Assembly: GCA_963794155.1 (NCBI GenBank)
Contig: CAWCCX010000002.1
Location: 1-64,000, forward strand
DNA from: Roseiarcus sp963794155
Lineage (GTDB): Bacteria > Pseudomonadota > Alphaproteobacteria > Rhizobiales > Beijerinckiaceae
Direction: 5' to 3'
DNA length: 64,000 nucleotides
Part shown: positions 17,527 through 26,150 of the stretch, piece by piece
Position numbering within the stretch: position 1 is the stretch's first letter
Layout of the letters: every line of letters starts with the position of its first letter
Notes under the pieces: generated by a model
Database searches by the model: none
Told to the model about the DNA's origin: nothing
What the model saw: only the letters and a program-made list of their open reading frames with translations
Program-made: the position numbers and the translations under genes

Positions 17527-18221
17527 GAGCGGAACAGCCTCGAATACTGGCTCTCGTGCCGCATCGCGGCAATGTCGGAGCGAAACGCCCCGCCGCCGAG
17601 GTTCGCGAGGCTGGCGCCGTGAGCTTCGCGCGCCAGAGCCCGAACGGGCGGCAACAGCGCGGCCAGGATCTTTTGGCCGTCGGTCTGCCCGATCGGTCCG
17701 AGACGCAACGCGGCAGAGACGAGGTTGGCCGCCTGGGCGAGGGCAAAAGCCTCGAGACAGGCGGCAAGCGGCGCGCCATGGCCGCTCGCCGCCGCAGCGA
17801 CCGCGATCGGATAGGCGGCGCGCCCGTCCGTCTGATCGAGCCGGCGCAAAGCCTCGCAATCCCAGGCTGCGCGCGCTGCGGCGACAAACGCCGCTCCCTG
17901 AGCCGTCGTCTCGAGGCGCCGCTCGGCCGATGCGGCGAGCGCGACTGCGACGGCGTTCACTTCGATGAGCGCTGGCCAATCGGCAGCCGCAGCGCTGCGG
18001 AAGGCGACCGAAAACAGGATCGCGTCCGAACGAAGCGCGCCGAATTCAACCAGGTCGACCAGCCAGCCCTCGAGCGAGCGCGCATCGACGATATCGCCCG
18101 CTTCGACGGCCCATTCAAGTCCATGCGAATAGGCGAAGGCGCCGACCGGGAATCCGGGCGAAAGCCAGAGGAAAAGCGGCAGCAGCGAGCCGCCGTCAGC
18201 TTCGGTGATGGTCGTGTCCAT
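17523..18221 (-). CDS. ureF: Urease accessory protein UreF
   Basis: 232 aa from the ATG at 18221. All-helical protein that acts with UreD and UreG to load nickel into urease. Diagnostic start LWLSPGFPVGAFAYSHGLEWAVE and the C-terminal SDIAAMRHESQYSRLFRS are UreF hallmarks. The earlier in-frame ATG (18314) would translate the ureE histidine tail region in another frame and is rejected. It overlaps the 3' end of ureE by 26 bp and the start of ureG by 4 bp, so the three are almost certainly one operon. Confidence 0.95.
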   Translation of the reverse strand: MDTTITEADGGSLLPLFLWLSPGFPVGAFAYSHGLEWAVEAGDIVDARSLEGWLVDLVEFGALRSDAILFSVAFRSAAAADWPALIEVNAVAVALAASAERRLETTAQGAAFVAAARAAWDCEALRRLDQTDGRAAYPIAVAAAASGHGAPLAACLEAFALAQAANLVSAALRLGPIGQTDGQKILAALLPPVRALAREAHGASLANLGGGAFRSDIAAMRHESQYSRLFRS

Positions 18222-18765
18222 GTTCGCCCGCGTGATGGTGGTCGCGGGCATGGTTGTGGCGGTGATCATGCTCGTGACCCTGCCCGTGGTCATGATGATG
18301 GTCGTGATGATCATGGTCGTGGCGCCCCGCCTCGGCCTTCACGTAAGCTCCGCCCTCGGGATTGAACGGCGCCTCGAGCGCGATGACCCGGGCCCCAAGT
18401 CCATTGGCCATCGCCTCGATCACCGGATCGCGGCGGATGCGCAGCGCCCTTGGAAGGATTTCGGTCGGCAGATGGCGGTTGCCGAGATGCCAGGCGACGC
18501 GGGTCTGCACGAGCAAGTCGGCGGCGCGGATCTCCGCCAGCGGCTCGGGCGCGGCGACGACTTCGACGATGCGCCCGTCCTCGAGGCCTAAACCGTCGCC
18601 GCCGCGCAACATCGCGGCTTCCGCAAGGTCGAGCAGAAAGGTAAGGCCGCCGACGCCAGTCATGGCGACGCGTCGACGATGGCGCTCGTCGAAATCGAGC
18701 ACCACGGTTTCGGCCGGCGCGCCGGTCCATTGGCCGGCGGGTATCACTCTATCAGCGCGCAGCAT
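18196..18765 (-). CDS. ureE: Urease nickel chaperone UreE
   Basis: 189 aa from the ATG at 18765. The N-terminal peptide-binding domain contains FDERHRRRVAMTGVGGLTF and the metal-binding domain has AWHLGNRHLPTEI with the conserved histidine. The C-terminal tail (about 45 residues) is extremely rich in His and Asp and should bind many nickel ions, as in UreE proteins of nickel-storing bacteria. First gene of ureEFG, with only 65 bp separating its start from the 3' end of rnpB on the same strand. Confidence 0.96.
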   Translation of the reverse strand: MLRADRVIPAGQWTGAPAETVVLDFDERHRRRVAMTGVGGLTFLLDLAEAAMLRGGDGLGLEDGRIVEVVAAPEPLAEIRAADLLVQTRVAWHLGNRHLPTEILPRALRIRRDPVIEAMANGLGARVIALEAPFNPEGGAYVKAEAGRHDHDHHDHHHDHGQGHEHDHRHNHARDHHHAGEHGHDHHRS

Positions 18766-18797
18766 TATCGCCTTTCCGCGGCTCGAAAGGACGGCGT

Positions 18798-18816
18798 CGT
18801 TCAAAGAGCTTGAACG
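18798..18816. promoter_or_regulatory. Palindrome between rnpB and ureE
   Basis: CGTTCAA, 5-bp spacer, TTGAACG: a perfect 7-bp inverted repeat 33 bp upstream of ureE. It has no T-run in the minus direction, so it does not look like a terminator. It could be an operator or a processing hairpin. Confidence 0.4.
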
Positions 18817-18830
18817 AGAAGCGAAAACAA

Positions 18831-19237
<407 letters not shown>

Positions 19238-19500
19238 GATGAGGGCATATGTGGCTGAGGCGACGGCGGTCAAGGATATTCGCACGCTGCGGACGAACGG
19301 ACCGGGCCTCGAACCGCCGCCGGAGGGAACCATGGGGAACCAAAGACGGGGCTCGTTCATTGAAGCTTCACCCGAATTATGGGATTGTGGCGCCTAGCTG
19401 GTAGCCGCTGGCGAAGCTTCAGCCCAGCTCAAGGCGTCGACACGCGACGAAACGCACTTTTTAGAGCCTTCGGGGCGAGACGGACGGGAGATTGAACTGT

Positions 19501-19887
19501 ATGAGGAGAATTCTGGCTCTTTCGCTGGCGCTCGCCGCTGCAGTCTCCGTCTCGGCCTGCCAGACGCCACAGCAACAGAATGCGCTTGTCGGCGGGGCGC
19601 TGGGAGCGGGAACGGGGGCCCTCATCGGGTCGGCGGTCTCGCACGGCAGCGCGGGCGGCGCGCTGGCGGGCGCCGCGATCGGCGCGGGCTCTGGCGCGCT
19701 GATCGGCGCGGCGGCAACGCCGCAGCCGGGCTACTACGGCGGCCCGCAGCCGGGCTACTACGGCGGCCCGCAGCCGGGCTACTACGGCAGCCCGCAGCCG
19801 GGCTACTACGGCGGGCCGCCTCCGGGCCGATGCGCTCAGTGGGCCCTGGATTATAACAACAACAGGATCTGCACCGCTTTCTATTGA
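19501..19887 (+). CDS. Glycine-zipper lipoprotein with PQPGYYGG repeats
   Basis: 128 aa from the ATG at 19501, preceded by a GGGAGA ribosome site. The signal peptide ends in the lipobox VSVSAC, giving a lipidated Cys. A glycine-zipper segment (GGALGAGTGALIGSAVSHGS, about 30-75) suggests a membrane-inserting helical hairpin of the OsmB/17-kDa-antigen type. Four octapeptide repeats PQPGYYGG follow, then a small conserved tail with two cysteines (RCAQWALDYNNNRIC). It stands in tandem with a paralogue lacking the repeats. The function is unknown, probably outer-membrane related. Confidence 0.75.
   Translation: MRRILALSLALAAAVSVSACQTPQQQNALVGGALGAGTGALIGSAVSHGSAGGALAGAAIGAGSGALIGAAATPQPGYYGGPQPGYYGGPQPGYYGSPQPGYYGGPPPGRCAQWALDYNNNRICTAFY
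19720..19815 (+). repeat. 24-bp tandem repeat, four copies
   Basis: Four consecutive 24-bp units (starts 19720, 19744, 19768, 19792), nearly identical at the base level, encode PQPGYYGG. Such identity suggests recent expansion and possible copy-number variation between strains. Confidence 0.85.
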
Positions 19888-19903
19888 GTCCAAGGGAGGA
19901 AAC

Positions 19904-20194
19904 ATGAAGATTCTCGCTCTCGCGCTGGCCCTGGCCGGCGCCCTGTCGGTGTCCGCTTGCTACACACCGCAGCAGCAGACAGGCACCCTTGCCGGCGGCG
20001 CGATCGGCGCCGGCACTGGCGCCCTGATCGGATCGGCAGTTTCCGGCGGCAGCGCGGGCGGGGCCATTGCCGGCGGCATAATCGGCGCCGGGACCGGCGC
20101 GCTGGTCGGCAACGCCGTAACGGCGCCGCAAGGGCGCTGCGTGCGATGGGGCTACGACGTCAACGGCAACCGCGTCTGCACGGCCTGGAACTGA
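19904..20194 (+). CDS. Glycine-zipper lipoprotein, short paralogue
   Basis: 96 aa with a strong ribosome site (AGGGAGGAAAC). The lipobox VSAC precedes a glycine zipper (AGGAIGAGTGALIGSAVSGG, repeated as IAGGIIGAGTGALVGNAV) and the tail RCVRWGYDVNGNRVCTAWN, which aligns with the tail of its upstream neighbour, including the two cysteines. It is a tandem duplicate of the gene at 19501, 16 bp downstream, and very likely co-transcribed. The PQPGYYGG repeats are absent here, so they were gained in one copy or lost in the other. Confidence 0.75.
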   Translation: MKILALALALAGALSVSACYTPQQQTGTLAGGAIGAGTGALIGSAVSGGSAGGAIAGGIIGAGTGALVGNAVTAPQGRCVRWGYDVNGNRVCTAWN

Positions 20195-20287
20195 TCGGCT
20201 CGGCGCTCTCCGCGTCGTGGCCATCAGTCTGGCGATGACGCGGCTCGCCTGCGTCCGGCGGGGGCGTCCGGGGCTTCCGCCCAGGAC

Positions 20288-21061
20288 ATGACCGCGACGT
20301 TTTCTTCGGACAGCCCGCTTGCCGATCGGTTCGTCGCCTCGCCCAACCACGGCGAGCGACGTGGGCATGGTCGGCCGAGCTGCGTAATCCTGCACTATAC
20401 CGGGATGCTGACGGGCGAAGCGGCGCTCAAGGCGCTTACCAATTCCACCTCCCAGGTGTCGGCGCATTATCTGGTCTGGGAAGACGGTGCGATCGACCAG
20501 CTGGTTAGCGAAAGCAGACGGGCCTGGCACGCGGGCAAAGCCTTGTGGAAGGGCGAGAGCGATCTGAACTCGGCCTCAATCGGGGTCGAGATCGTCAATC
20601 CCGGCCACGACGGCGGCTCGCCGCCCTATCCGGAGGCGCAGATCGCGGCGACGATCGCGCTCGCGCGCGACGTCTGCGCCCGCTGGGGAATCGCGCCCGA
20701 GCGCGTCCTCGCCCATTCCGACGTCGCGCCGGCGCGCAAGCAGGACCCCGGCGAGGCGTTCCCCTGGCAGCGGTTGTGGCGCGCCGGCGTCGGACATTGG
20801 ACCGAGCCTGCGCCGCTCGCGGGCGGGGCCCTCTTCGCTCACGAAGAGGAAGGTCCGCCGGTCAGGGCGCTGCAGGCGATGCTGGCGCTCTACGGCTATG
20901 GGGTGGAGATTACCGGGGTCTACGATCGCCAGACCCGGCAGACGGTCGCGGCGTTCCAGCGCCACTTCCGGCCCGAGAGGGTCGACGGCGAAGCGGACGC
21001 CTCGACCGCCGCGACGTTAAAGGCGCTGATCGACGGGCTCGGGAAGAAGCCGGGGGAGTGA
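20288..21061 (+). CDS. N-acetylmuramoyl-L-alanine amidase (AmiD type)
   Basis: 257 aa. Amidase_2 domain with the zinc ligands in VILHYTGM (first His) and VLAHSDVAPARKQDPG (second His and the catalytic region), plus SIGVEIVNPGHDGG. A C-terminal peptidoglycan-binding domain (about 185-250, VRALQAMLALYGY and AVAAFQRHFRP) follows. It cleaves the amide between MurNAc and the stem peptide, probably in cell-wall recycling. No obvious signal peptide is visible, so a cytoplasmic AmpD-like role is possible. An 11-bp-stem hairpin lies 70 bp downstream (21131-21168). Confidence 0.9.
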   Translation: MTATFSSDSPLADRFVASPNHGERRGHGRPSCVILHYTGMLTGEAALKALTNSTSQVSAHYLVWEDGAIDQLVSESRRAWHAGKALWKGESDLNSASIGVEIVNPGHDGGSPPYPEAQIAATIALARDVCARWGIAPERVLAHSDVAPARKQDPGEAFPWQRLWRAGVGHWTEPAPLAGGALFAHEEEGPPVRALQAMLALYGYGVEITGVYDRQTRQTVAAFQRHFRPERVDGEADASTAATLKALIDGLGKKPGE

Positions 21062-21240
21062 GATCCGGGCGCGGTCAGGCCGTTCGCGAGCCAAATTTTC
21101 CAAGCCGGGCCCAAATTTTCCCAAGCCCAGCCAAGGAAAATCAAAGGAATTTGGCCTATTTTTCTTGGATTCTCTTGTCCGTTTTGAGCCTTTTCATAGG
21201 GTTATGCTGACCCCCCTCGATTTTTTCTGCGCGACGCTTC
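21062..21240. other. Left flank of the casposon-like element
   Basis: No gene. It contains two tandem 20-bp units built on CCAAATTTTCC-AAGCC (21091-21106 and 21111-21127), an 11-bp-stem hairpin (21131-21141 with 21158-21168) that may terminate the amidase transcript, and the left 14-bp target direct repeat (21227-21240). Confidence 0.6.
21227..21240 (+). repeat. Left 14-bp target-site duplication
   Basis: CTGCGCGACGCTTC, identical to 30576-30589 in the same orientation and directly abutting the left terminal inverted repeat. Interpreted as a target-site duplication. Confidence 0.8.
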
Positions 21241-21276
21241 GGGGGGCAGTGTGGTGGTATCAATAGCTATATCTTG
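21241..21276 (+). repeat. Left terminal inverted repeat
   Basis: 36 bp starting GGGGGGCAGTGTGGTGG and ending CTATATCTTG. It is the inverted match of 30540-30575, with a single difference at position 25 (A here, C in the other arm). Confidence 0.9.
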
Positions 21277-21637
21277 TGCCTGCTGTTATTCCGCTCAGTC
21301 CGGTTCGCGCGACCGCGCGTGATCCATCTTCTTGCCTCCCCGGTTCACCTTGGGCCCTCCTGATTTGATCGCGGAGCTTTTCGCACCTGCGAGCGGCGGT
21401 AGTGACTGCACGCGTCTACGCGCCCCCAACGGGACCGCGCGCGCCGCCCAATTTGCTTTACTTATCCTGTGAACGGAGGCTAACATTATACTTGTCTATG
21501 TTTATCTTTATTTACGTCATCTTGTTTTGAATACCTGGGGCCGACGATCTGGCATCGTCCCAGCCACCGTTCGATCCGAATCGGAAGTTCTGGTTGATCC
21601 CGACACAAGGCGGCGGTGCCTTTCCCTCCCGATTAGG

Positions 21638-23407
21638 CTAACCGGAAAGTTCAGCCAACGCGGCATCGATGCGAGCGAGAATTGGAGACGGTCCGAATTG
21701 GGAAATGATCCGTTTGGCTTCAGTTAGATGTTCGAGCGCGGGCGCGCGCTTCTTCTTTGACTTGTAAAGCAGACCGAGAATCATTTGCGCTCGGCCGATG
21801 TGAACGCCCGCAGGATCGAAGCGCGGGTTCTCAAGCACGTGGGTCGCCAAGGCGCGGATGCGCGAGGGGGCAGTCACAACAATCTTCACGAGAGTTGGTA
21901 GGTTCTTGAATACCACTAGGAATGGCGGCCTTTCGGTTCCTGCGATGACCTGCAAATAAACCTCTGCGAGGGTGAGCCGGTCCCAATCCGCGAGGGTCCG
22001 AGAGCCATCCTTCTCCTGTCGGGCGATCGTTTGTTCGATCGAGCGAATGCCTTCGCCAATTTTACCCTGCAAGACTTTGGCGACGCCAACAATGGCGTCA
22101 CTTGAAGCAACCGCTACATGTTCCCCACGAACAGCGCAATCACGTCGATATTGCTCAAGCAACTTTGCGCCCGCTTCGACCTGCCCCTTTAGCACAAGGG
22201 CAATTCCCTTGCCGATGCTCGCAACGCTGCGGTCGTACGGAGTGACTGCTACGGCCAATGCTTGTTCGCTGTAGTCTACGGCATCCGCGAGAGAGTCGGT
22301 TGCGAAGGCGATCCAAGTCAGACATGCCAAGCCAAGACCGGTGGAACGCGGGTCGTTCGAACGGCGGCCAACCTCGATTAGGTCGCGAACTGCGTCAAGG
22401 GCATAGTTCACGCGGCCGCGGAAGTACTCTTCGTATGTGACCACAAAAGGAATCCAAGATCGAATGTAGGCGTCATCCGTATCGAACGCGGCCGCCACCG
22501 CCTCCCCCTTCAAAGCCTCAAATTGCGACCGAGATCTTGGCTCAAAAAGAACTGACACGCCGATTTCGCCTGCCAACGCATAGGCCTTTGATTTGTTGTC
22601 TCCCAGACGTTGCGCTATTAGCGATGTCTCACGCTGAACAGTGGCCGCTTCTTGAAAACGCGTGTTGAAAAAAAGCGCGGAAACGTAGTGGTGCCGGATA
22701 AGAACCGCTCTTGGATCGTCCCCCAGCCGATCGATGACGGGAAGGTAGCGCTCAAGGAGTTGGACGATCTCGTTCCACTGGGTGCTCATATTCAACAGCA
22801 ACGTATAGGAAGCTATGAAGTCGGCAGTTTGGTCGTCCGAAGCGCAATCGGGATTTTTATCGATAAGCTGGCAGGCGGCGTTGAAGTGGTTCGTCGCCTC
22901 ATCGAGAGAATAGACGCTGAGGCTCTTGGCGCCCGCCATGAAGAGGTAGGTAAAGGCCTTGTCGGCATGGTCGGTCAGGCCATAATGATGGGCAAGGATT
23001 TCCGCCACTTCGTTTAGGCGGTTATCGCTTCGGCGCTCGATCTCCTGGGCGATTTTGAGATGCAGGCCAGCGCGACCTGTGGTCAGCAGGCTCTGGTAAA
23101 GCGCGTCGCGCACCAGCGCATGCTTGAATTCGTAACCGCCGCCTCCCGCGACGGGATGTGCGAGGTCGAAGGCCTCGATGTCGGAAAGCGCCGCCTGGAT
23201 GTCATCTCGACCGTCGGTTACAGCTGCAAGCAGGACGGGATCGAAACGGCGGCCAATTACCGACGCCGCTTGGAGCAGCGCGCGCCGGCCAGACGGAAGC
23301 TGGTCAACGCGGGCCGTTAGAAGGCTTTGCACACTCGAGGGCAGCACGGCCGACGCTTCGCCGGGCGCGAATTCAATCCTGTCGCCGGCCACATTCAGAA
23401 GACCGCG
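21638..23407 (-). pseudogene. C-terminal part of an AAA/TPR cyclase-type regulator
   Basis: About 590 codons remain. The sequence from LTARVDQLPSGRRALLQAASVIGRRFD through FKHALVRDALYQSLL is the end of the AAA ATPase module found behind class III adenylate cyclase domains in Hyphomicrobiales, followed by a long array of TPR-like helices (alternating short helices to LARIDAALAELSG at the end). The N-terminal cyclase and P-loop parts are missing because the gene is cut at 23407 by the IS21-family element; they are not found on the other side of it. The frame runs on into IS sequence and would produce a hybrid without function. The preceding 360 bp (21277-21637) inside the element hold nothing I recognise. 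Confidence 0.75.
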
Positions 23408-23519
23408 TGTTGATTTCCACTGAGAGCTGACCCGGGCGCTACGGGTTTTTCCACCGAGAACTGACCCATGTTCGAACCTTCCCCCCTTGGCCACTTGGGG
23501 GGGCATCGGAGTGATCGAC

Positions 23520-25052
23520 ATGGAGTTATTGAGCGTCATCCGACGCTGGCACTATCGAGATCATTTCTCGATCCGAGAGATATCCCGACGCACAGGTCTG
23601 TCGAGGAACACAGTCCGCAAATACCTGCGCTCGGACACCGTTGAACCGAAGTTCAACATCCCTGACCGCCCGAGCAAGCTGGACCCTTACGCCGACAAGC
23701 TGTCGCAGATGCTGCGGCAGGAGTCCGGGAAGTCCCGCAAGCAGAAGCGGACGACCAAGCAACTGCACGCTGATCTGGCCGCCCTCGGCTATGACGGCTC
23801 CTACAATCGGGTGGCGGCCTTCGCTCGCGACTGGAAGGCCGCTCGGCAACAGGAACAGAAGACGTGCGGCCGCGGCGTGTTCGTGCCGCTGGCGTTTTTG
23901 CCTGGCGAAGCGTTCCAGTTCGACTGGTCGGAAGACTGGGCGGTCATCGGCGGCGAGCGGACCAAGTTGCAGGTCGCCCACTTCAAGCTCTCCTACAGCC
24001 GCGCCTTCATACTCCGCGCCTATCCTCAGCAGACCCACGAGATGCTGTTCGACGCCCATAACCACGCCTTCCGCGTGCTGGGGGGCGTGCCGCGGCGGGG
24101 CATCTACGACAACATGCGAACGGCCGTTGACAAGGTCGGCCGAGGAAAGGAGCGCCAAGTCAACGCGCGCTTCTCAGCCATGGTCAGCCACTTCCTATTC
24201 GAGGCCGAGTTCTGCAATCCGGCTTCCGGGTGGGAGAAGGGGCAGATCGAGAAGAACGTCCAGGACGCCCGCCATCGGTTCTGGCAACCAGCGCCGAACT
24301 TCCCCTCCCTGGCGGCGCTGAATGATTGGCTGGAGGCGCGATGCCGGGAGTTGTGGGCCCAGACGCTGCATGGCTCGCAACCAGGCGCGATCGCCGACAT
24401 CTGGATAGAGGAAGCCGGGCGCTTGATGCCGCTTTCCAGGACGTTCGACGGCTTCGTCGAATACGCCAAGCGCGTGTCGCCGACGTGCCTAATCCATTTG
24501 GACCGTAATCGCTACAGCGTGCCCGCCTCCTTCGCCAATCGTCCGGTCAGCGTGCGGGTGTATCCGGAGCGCATCGTCGTCGTCGGCGAGGGGCAGATCG
24601 TGTGCGAGCATCGTCGTGTCTTTGCCCGCTCTCACGAACGGAAGAGCACCACAACGGTTTACGACTGGCGGCACTATCTGGCGGTCGTTCAACGCAAGCC
24701 CGGAGCCCTGCGCAATGGCGCGCCGTTCGCCGAACTGCCGCCGGCCTTCCGGGCTCTACAGGAGCGCATGCTTAAGACGCCAGGCGGCGACCGCGAGATG
24801 GTCGAGATTTTGGCCCTGGTTCTCCAGCATGACGAACAAGCTGTGCTCGCCGCCGTCGAACTGGCGCTGGAGGCCGGCGCCCCGACGAAGACCCATATCC
24901 TGAACTTGCTGCACCGCTTGGTCGACGGGAAGCCAACGGACACGCCTACGATAAAGGCGCCCCAGGCTCTGACGCTGACCACCGAGCCGCAGTCCAACGT
25001 CGAGCGCTACGACGCCCTGCGCAAAGTCCGGGAGGCGCGCCATGCGTCATAA
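23520..25052 (+). CDS. istA: IS21-family transposase IstA
   Basis: 510 aa from the ATG at 23520. N-terminal helix-turn-helix (FSIREISRRTGLSRNTVRKYL). The catalytic triad of the rve/DDE domain can be seen in AFQFDWSEDW (first Asp), RRGIYDNMRTAVDK (second Asp) and GWEKGQIEKNVQ (Glu). It carries out strand transfer together with the IstB helper. The 3' end overlaps istB by 11 bp, as usual in this family. The gene looks intact, so the IS may be active. Confidence 0.95.
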   Translation: MELLSVIRRWHYRDHFSIREISRRTGLSRNTVRKYLRSDTVEPKFNIPDRPSKLDPYADKLSQMLRQESGKSRKQKRTTKQLHADLAALGYDGSYNRVAAFARDWKAARQQEQKTCGRGVFVPLAFLPGEAFQFDWSEDWAVIGGERTKLQVAHFKLSYSRAFILRAYPQQTHEMLFDAHNHAFRVLGGVPRRGIYDNMRTAVDKVGRGKERQVNARFSAMVSHFLFEAEFCNPASGWEKGQIEKNVQDARHRFWQPAPNFPSLAALNDWLEARCRELWAQTLHGSQPGAIADIWIEEAGRLMPLSRTFDGFVEYAKRVSPTCLIHLDRNRYSVPASFANRPVSVRVYPERIVVVGEGQIVCEHRRVFARSHERKSTTTVYDWRHYLAVVQRKPGALRNGAPFAELPPAFRALQERMLKTPGGDREMVEILALVLQHDEQAVLAAVELALEAGAPTKTHILNLLHRLVDGKPTDTPTIKAPQALTLTTEPQSNVERYDALRKVREARHAS

Positions 25053-25836
25053 TCCCGCCGCCGGCGCGATCATCATCATGCTGCGCAGTCTCAAAATGCA
25101 CGGCATGGCTCAGGCGGTCGGCGAGTTGACCGAACAAGGCTCTCCGGCCTTTGAGGCGGCGCTGCCCATCCTATCGCAGCTCCTGAAGGCGGAGACGGCC
25201 GACAGGGAGGTGAGATCGACGGCCTATCAGCTCAAGGCCGCCCGCTTTCCGAACTATCGCGATTTCGCCGGCTTCGACTTCGCCAGCAGTGAGGTCAACG
25301 AGGCGCTCGCACGTCAACTCCACCGATGCGAGTTCCTGGAAGACGCCCACAATGTCGTCCTGGTCGGCGGCCCCGGCACGGGGAAAACGCATCTCGCCAC
25401 GGCGATCGGCGTCCAGGCCATCGAGCATCACCACAAGCGCGTCCGCTTCTTCCCCACCGTCGAACTCGTCAACGCTCTCGAACAAGAGAAGCTTCAGGGC
25501 AAACCCGGCCAGCTCGCGGCGCGGCTCACCCACTCTGATCTCGTCATCCTCGACGAGCTTGGTTACCTGCCGTTCAGCGCCTCAGGCGGCGCGTTGCTCT
25601 TCCATCTGCTGAGCAAGCTCTACGAGCGAACCAGCGTCATCATCACAACCAATCTCAGCTTCGGCGAGTGGGCAACCGTGTTCGGAGACCCGAAGATGAC
25701 GACCGCTCTACTCGATCGTCTCACCCACCGCTGTCATATCCTCGAAACCGGAAACGACAGCTTCCGCTTCAAGAACAGCTCGGCAAAAGCCGCCAAACCC
25801 GCAAAGGAGAAATCTCGGAACTTGACGAACGCCTGA
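25042..25836 (+). CDS. istB: IS21-family helper ATPase IstB
   Basis: 264 aa. AAA+ ATPase related to DnaC. Walker A GGPGTGKTHLA (about 112-122), Walker B LVILDELGYLPF, and sensor region SVIITTNLSFGEWATVFGD, all standard for IstB. It binds target DNA and loads IstA. The sequence appears complete. Immediately downstream lies the right end of the IS with its repeated GGGTCA motifs. Confidence 0.95.
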   Translation: MRHNPAAGAIIIMLRSLKMHGMAQAVGELTEQGSPAFEAALPILSQLLKAETADREVRSTAYQLKAARFPNYRDFAGFDFASSEVNEALARQLHRCEFLEDAHNVVLVGGPGTGKTHLATAIGVQAIEHHHKRVRFFPTVELVNALEQEKLQGKPGQLAARLTHSDLVILDELGYLPFSASGGALLFHLLSKLYERTSVIITTNLSFGEWATVFGDPKMTTALLDRLTHRCHILETGNDSFRFKNSSAKAAKPAKEKSRNLTNA

Positions 25837-25925
25837 CCCCGAAACCATCATCAAGCCGGGTCAGTTCTCAATGGAAATCCCGGGTCAAATCTCAGCGGAA
25901 ATCGACAGAATGCCGACCGTTTCAG

Positions 25926-26090
25926 GCGCGCGAGCGCGACGCGGACTATGCGAGCGTAGACTTGGCACTACGAGCGGGTTCGACGATGCGCGCCGAGCAC
26001 GTGAGATACGCGACCCGCTGCCCCGCCCCTTACTCATATTCGTATTTCTCGCGCAGGTTTGAGGATTGGCTGGACGCCCAGCCCGATCCC
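25926..26090 (+). pseudogene. Fragment of a second IstA-like transposase
   Basis: Between the IS21-family right end and cas1 one frame encodes DADYASVDLALRAGSTM and then APYSYSYFSRRFEDWL. The spacing and residues match the N-terminal segment of IstA proteins, where the form is DWA..H.EL...GVT...L..EY...P..YSYS.F...Y..W. Only this piece remains and it has no start. If correct, it marks an earlier IS21-family insertion of a different type in the element. The similarity rests on a short stretch. Confidence 0.4.
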
Positions 26091-26150
26091 GGCCTCGGGC
26101 GTCACGCGTTTGGCATTTCTGGCCCAACCAGCGGATCGTCACGGAGTGAC

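Larger units (their letters stand above)
23408..25907 (+). mobile_element. IS21-family insertion sequence
   Basis: 2,500 bp with istA and istB. Its ends begin TGTTGATTTCCACTGAGA (left) and, on the opposite strand, TGTCGATTTCCGCTGAGA (right), starting with TG as in IS21. Secondary copies of the TTTCCA-GAG-TGACCC motif lie just inside both ends. The flanks (GACCGCG on the left, GAATGCC on the right) do not match, so there is no target duplication, consistent with a deletion or recombination after insertion. Confidence 0.88.
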
